Assembly (NCBI GenBank): GCA_017542125.1
Contig: JAFXXU010000048.1
Coordinates: 1 to 35,618 of the forward strand
From: Ruminococcus sp.
GTDB lineage: Bacteria > Bacillota > Clostridia > Oscillospirales > Ruminococcaceae
Length of the DNA stretch: 35,618 nt
Reading direction: 5' to 3'
In this document: positions 30,943 to 35,618 of the stretch, one piece after another
How positions within the stretch are numbered: position 1 is the first letter of the stretch
How the letters are laid out: every line of letters begins with the position of its first letter
Made by a program: the position numbers and the translations under genes
Notes under the pieces: model-generated
What the model was told of the DNA's origin: nothing
Databases searched by the model: none
Seen by the model: only the letters and a program-made list of their open reading frames with translations

Positions 30943-32913
30943 TTGAAAAAGGTCAAGCTGATAATATCTTTCTTTATCATAGCCGTGTGCCTGACGCTGA
31001 ACGGCGAGTTTTATGCTTCGTATCTGCATACATTTGAGGATGACTATGCCTCCTTCACTTTCAAGGAAGGGAGCAGTTTTGCAGAGAAAAAGGAGCATAT
31101 ACTGAACGGCCTTGACAGGCTTTGTGCTCAGGAGAATGCCGGGGTGTTTATCAGGCAGAGAGTAAAGCAAAGCGAATTCAGAACGGAGCTTGTCATCTAT
31201 GCAAATCAGGCTGCGTCAGACTGGCTGAAAAGCAAAGACATAGACAGCGGAGTACACAAGAGCTTGTTTTCCGGCAGCACAGATATACAGATAAAGGAGC
31301 TGTCCGAAGCAGCCGAAAACGACTATTCCTCCCGCATCTGGCTGACCGGTGACAGTCAGGCTGTGCAGCGTGTGTATGACACCGTCTCAAAGGAATTTGA
31401 ACTCACCGCCCTGACAAGCTATACAAGAAACGACAAGACAAGGAACCTTGTTATCCTCTGGATCATCGCCTCTGCCGCGGTACTGCTGTTCACTGCCTTT
31501 GACATCGTGTTTCAAAAGAAAGAGTGTTTTGTCAGGATAACAATGGGGACGTCTGTATGGCGCATCATCGGGAGCAATATCCTGCTCGACTCAGCTGTGC
31601 TGATATGCGGTTTCCTGCTGCTTTCGGCGGTGCTTTCACGGTTCGTGTATATCAGATACAAATATGAGATAGCAGTCGTTGTTATAATCATCATTGTTAT
31701 CCTGAACTCGCTGATCTATCTGTCGATGCTGAGCTTTACCGTGAAGAAAGCTCTGTCCGGTGCGGGGGCTTCAAATGGACTGCTGTTTCTCAGCTATGCG
31801 CTGCGAAGCAGTGTGATAATCGCACTTCTCGGATTTCTTTCGGTCAACCTCTCGTCTGTGGGAGAGAGCGTCAGCTTTCTGAGCGCCCGGAGCATAGTCG
31901 AAAACTTCGACGGCAAGAGTTTCTTAACTCTGCACTATTACCCCGAGGTGTATGACAAAGACCCAGCCGCGATGATAAAAAAGACCTATTCCACCGAATT
32001 CGATATTATACAAGGTGAGTATAACGGGCTTGACTGCGCAGTTGATTTCCTTGCACTGGACGGAAAGGTCAAATATCTGCTTGTGAACGATAAAGCCTCA
32101 GTGGTGCTTGACGGGATAGAGGGCTTTGACGCTTCTTCGGCTGACAGCGGCAAGATATACGTGCTGATACCCTCGTCATCGGAGAACGTCAGGGAGGCTA
32201 TACTTTCCGAAAGCAGGGACGTCTATGAAATATATTTCGACAAAGCATCTCTGCCCTTTGAAGCAGTAGATTATTCCGGCGGAGATGTGCTTTATTACGG
32301 CAATCAGACAGAGCTTCATTCCGACTTTGCTCACGATCCGGTGGTGATATATTTCAGCGAGGACCTCAGTAAAAAGGCTGTTGATCAAGAGGAATTGCTG
32401 ATGAGCGGGCTGCTCGAACATCTGATGCTCACCGCCGATGATGAAACGCTGAAAGAGCTTGACGAAAAGTATAAGCTTAACGAGAACGGTATGTATCTAA
32501 CCGCCCTATCGGTCAACGAGGATTACGAGCAGTACAAGGATATCATTATCAAAAAGATAGTGATACTGACCTCGATCAGCGGGCTGATGTTTGTTCTCGG
32601 GCTGCTGATAATCGGAGTCATCATCCGCATCGAATACACCGTCAACTCCACCGAGTTGGCGATAAAAAAGGTGCTGGGTTATCCCCTCGGCCTGAGATAC
32701 CGGAGGCTGTTCCTGATCGGGAGGATATCCTATCTGATAGGGATAGGTCTATGCCTGATCTTCTTTAATAAGAACGATCTTGAAATAAGTCCTGCATTTA
32801 TCGCTGCAGCTGCCGTAATAATGATCTCGGCGGAGCTTACGCTGGAGCTGAGATATATCTTCAAGACGGAAAAGGCACAGATCGTAAAGATACTGAAAGG
32901 AGGCTCACTATGA
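30943..32913 (+). CDS. Bacteriocin-associated integral membrane protein (DUF1430-type ABC permease)
   Basis: A 656-residue permease. TM segments lie near 5-25, 165-187, 207-230, 240-262, 285-302, 540-565, 588-607 and 615-635, with two large extracytoplasmic domains between. The motif AIKKVLGYPLGLRYRRLFLI near the C-terminus is typical of the DUF1430 / bacteriocin-associated seven-TM family. It works with the ATPase that overlaps its end. The start is TTG at 30943, seven bases after AAAGGGTG; ATG at 30937 is too close to that site. Transcription probably depends on the LytTR operator upstream. Confidence 0.82.
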   Translation: MKKVKLIISFFIIAVCLTLNGEFYASYLHTFEDDYASFTFKEGSSFAEKKEHILNGLDRLCAQENAGVFIRQRVKQSEFRTELVIYANQAASDWLKSKDIDSGVHKSLFSGSTDIQIKELSEAAENDYSSRIWLTGDSQAVQRVYDTVSKEFELTALTSYTRNDKTRNLVILWIIASAAVLLFTAFDIVFQKKECFVRITMGTSVWRIIGSNILLDSAVLICGFLLLSAVLSRFVYIRYKYEIAVVVIIIIVILNSLIYLSMLSFTVKKALSGAGASNGLLFLSYALRSSVIIALLGFLSVNLSSVGESVSFLSARSIVENFDGKSFLTLHYYPEVYDKDPAAMIKKTYSTEFDIIQGEYNGLDCAVDFLALDGKVKYLLVNDKASVVLDGIEGFDASSADSGKIYVLIPSSSENVREAILSESRDVYEIYFDKASLPFEAVDYSGGDVLYYGNQTELHSDFAHDPVVIYFSEDLSKKAVDQEELLMSGLLEHLMLTADDETLKELDEKYKLNENGMYLTALSVNEDYEQYKDIIIKKIVILTSISGLMFVLGLLIIGVIIRIEYTVNSTELAIKKVLGYPLGLRYRRLFLIGRISYLIGIGLCLIFFNKNDLEISPAFIAAAAVIMISAELTLELRYIFKTEKAQIVKILKGGSL

Positions 32914-33518
32914 TAAGCGTTGAAAACCTTTGCAAGAGCTTCGGGGAAAAGGTGTTGTTTGAAAACTTCTCCTTTTCTGCCGAGCCGGGAGAATTTGTAG
33001 TCATCACGGGCAAAAGCGGCTGTGGTAAGACCACGCTGCTGAACATTCTCGGAGGCCTTGAAAGCCCCGACAGCGGCAGGGTCAGCATTGACGGCAGCAG
33101 CATCACAGACCGCAGATACCGCAGAGTGTTCTATGCTGATACAGTTGGTTTCCTGTTTCAGAATTTCGCACTTGTGGAGAACAAGACCGTCCGGCAGAAT
33201 CTTGAAATGGTGATGAAAAAGCATCGCTCGGGAACATCTGTCCCCGATGCGCTGAAAATGGTGGGTATCGCAGATAAAGCAGATGCGAAGGTCTATACCC
33301 TCTCGGGCGGCGAGCAGCAGCGAGTGGCATTGGCAAGGCTGATCTTCAAACGTTGCAGCCTGATACTTGCCGACGAGCCTACCGGTTCCCTCGACAGCGA
33401 CAACGAGGACGAGGTGCTGCGCATACTCCACAGCTTCTGCGATATGGGCAAAACGGTGATAACCGTAACTCACAGCGAAAAGATAATCGGCACGGAAAAG
33501 AGAGTGATAAGGCTATGA
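32910..33518 (+). CDS. ABC transporter ATP-binding protein, lactococcin 972 export type
   Basis: A 202-residue ATPase, short for the superfamily but normal for the lactococcin-972-type group. Walker A is GKSGCGKTT, the signature is LSGGEQQR, Walker B is LILADEPTG and the H-loop is VTHSE. It starts inside the permease stop codon (ATGA) and its own stop overlaps the next gene, so all three are coupled. It probably drives export of, or immunity to, a peptide. No lactococcin-972-like precursor is visible in the element. Confidence 0.88.
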   Translation: MISVENLCKSFGEKVLFENFSFSAEPGEFVVITGKSGCGKTTLLNILGGLESPDSGRVSIDGSSITDRRYRRVFYADTVGFLFQNFALVENKTVRQNLEMVMKKHRSGTSVPDALKMVGIADKADAKVYTLSGGEQQRVALARLIFKRCSLILADEPTGSLDSDNEDEVLRILHSFCDMGKTVITVTHSEKIIGTEKRVIRL

Positions 33519-34102
33519 AAAACATAATAAAAAAGCACAAGATAATAACAGCGATCATGATAATATCGCTGATCGCTTTTACGGCCGTAAATATCGTCTG
33601 GTACTTTTCGATCAAAAAGGATTTTGACCGCTATGCGGAGACAGTGGGTCTGCAAGAAACAAATTCCGGTGATATGCTTTATCGGGTGCAGGAGGGAGAT
33701 TTTGCATATCTTGTTGCTCCGCCGGGCTATTTGGATTGGTCCGGGCGGCTTGTGGTCGACGATATGTCCACAGCGACTTTTACAATAGACAAGGACGGAA
33801 ACGAACACGGGTCCGGGACGAATATATCTCTGTATATCTGGATACACGCATTCGGTGAAACAAAGTACGGTTTTATGTTCTACGATCCCGACAAAAAGGC
33901 ATCAAGCTACGGCTATTCGGGAGGTGGCCGTATCAAGGATGAGATCAACGAGCAGGTGTGTGTTGACAAAGAACTGAATTATATCCCTTACGACGAAAAC
34001 AACAATGAATTCAATCAATACATTGAAAAGCTGCTGGCAGAGAACAGAGATAAATGCGGGGAGATGATGAGGCTGGCTAAGGAAAAATGGGATTTTGAAT
34101 GA
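33515..34102 (+). CDS. Unknown membrane-anchored extracytoplasmic protein of the export operon
   Basis: A 195-residue protein with one N-terminal TM or signal-anchor (about 10-31) and a soluble domain outside the cell. Visible features are a Tyr/Gly-rich stretch KASSYGYSGGGRIKDE near 130-145 and an acidic C-terminus. I do not recognise the family. Its start overlaps the ATPase stop by four bases, so it is made together with the transporter. It could be a substrate, an immunity or ligand-binding subunit, or a chaperone for the exported product. Confidence 0.65.
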   Translation: MKNIIKKHKIITAIMIISLIAFTAVNIVWYFSIKKDFDRYAETVGLQETNSGDMLYRVQEGDFAYLVAPPGYLDWSGRLVVDDMSTATFTIDKDGNEHGSGTNISLYIWIHAFGETKYGFMFYDPDKKASSYGYSGGGRIKDEINEQVCVDKELNYIPYDENNNEFNQYIEKLLAENRDKCGEMMRLAKEKWDFE

Positions 34103-34133
34103 TTTCAAAATCAATAGGCCAAAACCGCACAGC

Positions 34134-34313
34134 ATGTCAACACTCTATAATAGTATAATAGAATCATGGGAAGCTGAATACAGACCACGCCCTTCGGAGT
34201 TTTATTCCAACGCTCAAAGATATGCAAAAAACAACCTCGGTACTCAAAAGAGTATCGGGGCTGTTGCTTTGCAGGAAAATATAAATGTCGTATTATCGGA
34301 TTTTCAACAATAA
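34134..34313 (+). CDS. Possible small protein or gene remnant at the right end of the element
   Basis: A 59-codon frame from ATG at 34134; an in-frame TTG at 34095 overlaps the upstream gene. No ribosome site precedes the ATG, and I do not recognise the sequence (it contains RPRPSEFYSNAQRYAKNN). It may be a decayed fragment near the element's end. Confidence 0.3.
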   Translation: MSTLYNSIIESWEAEYRPRPSEFYSNAQRYAKNNLGTQKSIGAVALQENINVVLSDFQQ

Positions 34314-34460
34314 TGCTTATGTTACATTTACACTATTTGAAAAGCACCCCGACGATATTCACCGAGGTGCCTTGATCCGCTGTTGTTTGTCTGTTTGCTT
34401 TGTTAGTTGATTGAAAAACTTCTGTGTGGCACGTGCCTTCCGGGTGCCCCTGTTTTTATG
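34314..34460. other. Non-coding right end of the mobile element
   Basis: No gene is seen. The stretch holds the stem-loop GCACCCCG / CGAGGTGC (34344-34370), the sequence TGATCCGCTGT (34373-34383) matching the palindrome arms upstream of the recombinase gene, and the right inverted repeat (34411-34456). Confidence 0.5.
34411..34456 (-). repeat. Right inverted repeat of the mobile element
   Basis: This is the inverted counterpart of 24660-24703. It shares GGGGCA, CCCG, AGGCACGTGCC and AGAAGT in order when read on the minus strand. It ends five bases before the -35 of the next host gene. Confidence 0.65.
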
Positions 34461-34489
34461 TTGACCTCGGCAGAGAAGTATAGTATAAT
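34461..34489 (+). promoter_or_regulatory. Promoter of the pyridoxamine-phosphate-oxidase-like gene
   Basis: TTGACC at 34461-34466, a 17-bp spacer and TATAAT at 34484-34489, 29 bases before the start codon. It directly adjoins the proposed right end of the mobile element. Confidence 0.82.
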
Positions 34490-34518
34490 AAAGAAAGATC
34501 CGATACGGGAGGGATAAT

Positions 34519-34989
34519 ATGACTCACGAAGAGATAAAATCGCTGATCGACCGCTCGCTGTTCGCTACTATGGGCTACACCGACGAGCAGGGACGGCAGA
34601 ACGTCCGGAGGGTGTTCTGCGTATGGCACAGGGGGATGGGCAGGCACCTGATCTCCACCAACACCGGCTCGGCCCACGTTCAGAGCCTTATGAAAAACGG
34701 CAGCGCCTGCCTCTACTTCTCCGACGACGACTGCTTCGAGGGGCTCTGCCTTTTCGGGCGGTTCGCAGTCCGCAGAGAGAGGGAGTACAGGGAGCTGCTC
34801 TGGAACGAGGGCGACGAGAAATACTACCCCAAGGGCATCGACGACGAGGATTACTGCATTCTGGAATTCATTGCCGAGAGCGGGAGATACTACCGCTATG
34901 ACGGCAAGGGCGACCTCACCGGGCAGGAGCTGGAGGAGTTCGACAGAGGCAGAGAGTATGTCAACGGATACAGGGAGGTATCGCGATGA
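34519..34989 (+). CDS. Pyridoxamine 5'-phosphate oxidase-family (FMN-binding split barrel) protein
   Basis: A 156-residue protein. The N-terminal part, SLFATMGYTDEQGRQNVRRV, and the following strand with LISTNTGSAHVQSLMKNG match the flavin-binding split-barrel pattern, where the Asn/Thr and Ser/His residues contact FMN phosphate. SACLYFSDD is the next conserved strand. Such short proteins usually bind FMN or heme and are not true PdxH enzymes, so the substrate is unknown. The ATG follows GGGAGGG. Codon use returns to the GC-rich host pattern. The stop overlaps the next start by four bases. Confidence 0.82.
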   Translation: MTHEEIKSLIDRSLFATMGYTDEQGRQNVRRVFCVWHRGMGRHLISTNTGSAHVQSLMKNGSACLYFSDDDCFEGLCLFGRFAVRREREYRELLWNEGDEKYYPKGIDDEDYCILEFIAESGRYYRYDGKGDLTGQELEEFDRGREYVNGYREVSR

Positions 34990-35279
34990 AATTCAAGGAG
35001 TTCAGAAAGTACATATCAAAGATCGACAGGCTGAGCATCTGTATGAAGGAGACCCTGCGGTACGAAAACTATCAGTTCATCAGCGAGGTGCCGGAGAAGT
35101 TCGACGAATACTATCTCTTCGGCATCGGCAGGATACAGTCGGAGTTCCCTGTGAAGCAGGCCTTTGACGAGGCTTTGAAGCGGGGCATGGAGATCACCGA
35201 TGAGAACAGCGACAGCATCATCTATGCGGAGTGCTTAGAGATAATGCTCTCGGAGACACCCAGGGATGATGAGGAATGA
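34986..35279 (+). CDS. Small unknown protein coupled to the flavin-binding protein
   Basis: A 97-residue acidic and aromatic protein, starting in the stop codon of the previous gene (ATGA). I do not recognise the family. It contains KYISKIDRLSICMKETLRYE and ends in RDDEE. The reading frame continues without interruption after its TGA stop for another 67 codons, so the gene may once have been longer. Coupling suggests that it acts with the split-barrel protein. Confidence 0.6.
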   Translation: MKFKEFRKYISKIDRLSICMKETLRYENYQFISEVPEKFDEYYLFGIGRIQSEFPVKQAFDEALKRGMEITDENSDSIIYAECLEIMLSETPRDDEE

Positions 35280-35480
35280 CAGCAGGGCTGTTCCCTGCCG
35301 GAGGCCGTTATCGGGGAGCTCTCCCGTAAGGGATACTGCCAATCCACCGCAGGGGCGGAGGATGAGAACGGGCGGGCCCGGCACCTCTGCGGGAGCCTGG
35401 GGTCCAACACTCTGACAGCCCGCAAATACGAGGAATACCGGGGTGACGGATACGAGTACGGACTGTATTTGAAACAGTAA
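35280..35480 (+). pseudogene. Open in-frame extension after the stop of the small gene
   Basis: In the same frame as the preceding gene, 66 sense codons with host-like GC-rich third positions run to TAA at 35478-35480, directly before a repeat copy. There is no start codon with a ribosome site. It may be the separated C-terminal part of a gene split by a nonsense mutation, or a chance open frame in GC-rich DNA. Confidence 0.35.
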
Positions 35481-35481
35481 A

Positions 35482-35618
35482 GGCAACACCGCACAACCCG
35501 CGGCTGACGCCTCTGCACGCCATCTGCCGTGTCAAGCCTGCTTGACGACCGGCTTATCCGTCATATTACCCAAATTCTCCTTGCCGGGCGCCAGCCCGCC
35601 TGCGTCGAATTTAGGCAA
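35482..35618. repeat. Dispersed palindromic repeat, copy 3 (3' truncated by window edge)
   Basis: It begins with the left terminal inverted repeat GGCAACACCGCACAACCC preceded by TAAA and continues through the central block to the window end. Compared with copies 1 and 2 it has an extra segment with the hairpin GTCAAG / CTTGAC near 35533-35549. Confidence 0.85.

Overview
The window looks like chromosomal DNA of a Gram-positive anaerobe of the class Clostridia, most likely a Ruminococcus-type Oscillospiraceae. The case rests on GC-rich third codon positions, strong GGAGG-type ribosome sites with frequent TTG/GTG starts, SigA-type promoters with 17-bp spacers, and the protein families present. 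This is an inference from gene content, not a database match. Both window ends lie inside copies of the same dispersed repeat, so the window may be a contig that stopped at repeats.

Positions 1-9670: an EF-G-like GTPase on the minus strand is divergent from a plus-strand operon. That operon holds a GNAT acetyltransferase, an RsbW/SpoIIAB-like ATP-binding protein, a Cache-HAMP-SpoIIE phosphatase, a STAS antagonist and an unknown protein with a degenerate N-box. Together they form a partner-switching signalling module with no sigma factor beside it. Facing it is a minus-strand operon of ribonuclease Z, a soluble GGDEF protein and a flavodoxin-fold NAD(P)H oxidoreductase.

Positions 9749-19313: a two-TM membrane protein; a divergent three-gene operon (nucleotidyltransferase, unknown, six-TM protein); a YdcF/DUF218-type membrane protein; a von Willebrand A lipoprotein; a 49-codon gene that looks like the tail of a larger regulator; a ketopantoate reductase-family protein; and a glycogen debranching enzyme.

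Positions 19377-24621: a two-component system (OmpR-type regulator plus kinase) followed by a MacB/FtsX-type ABC transporter. A 172-bp TTAA-flanked palindromic element with terminal inverted repeats lies between them, at the kinase stop codon and against the transporter's predicted operator.

About 24660-34456: an AT-richer mobile element resembling the Tn4451 group of mobilizable transposons. It carries a large serine recombinase, a TnpW-like protein, a small coiled-coil protein, an RSF1010-like oriT, a MobA/MobL relaxase and cargo. The cargo is a LytTR regulator and AgrC-like kinase driving a DUF1430 permease, a lactococcin-972-type ABC ATPase and a secreted or anchored protein. An imperfect inverted repeat lies at both ends.

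Positions 34461-35618: the host pattern resumes with a pyridoxamine-phosphate-oxidase-like protein, a small unknown gene with an in-frame stop and open extension, and the last repeat copy.

The most notable signals are the oriT, the inverted-repeat boundaries of the mobile element, a LytTR-type operator with 21-bp phasing, the TTAA palindromic element, the partner-switching module with its degenerate extra member, and the EF-G paralogue lacking the catalytic His.
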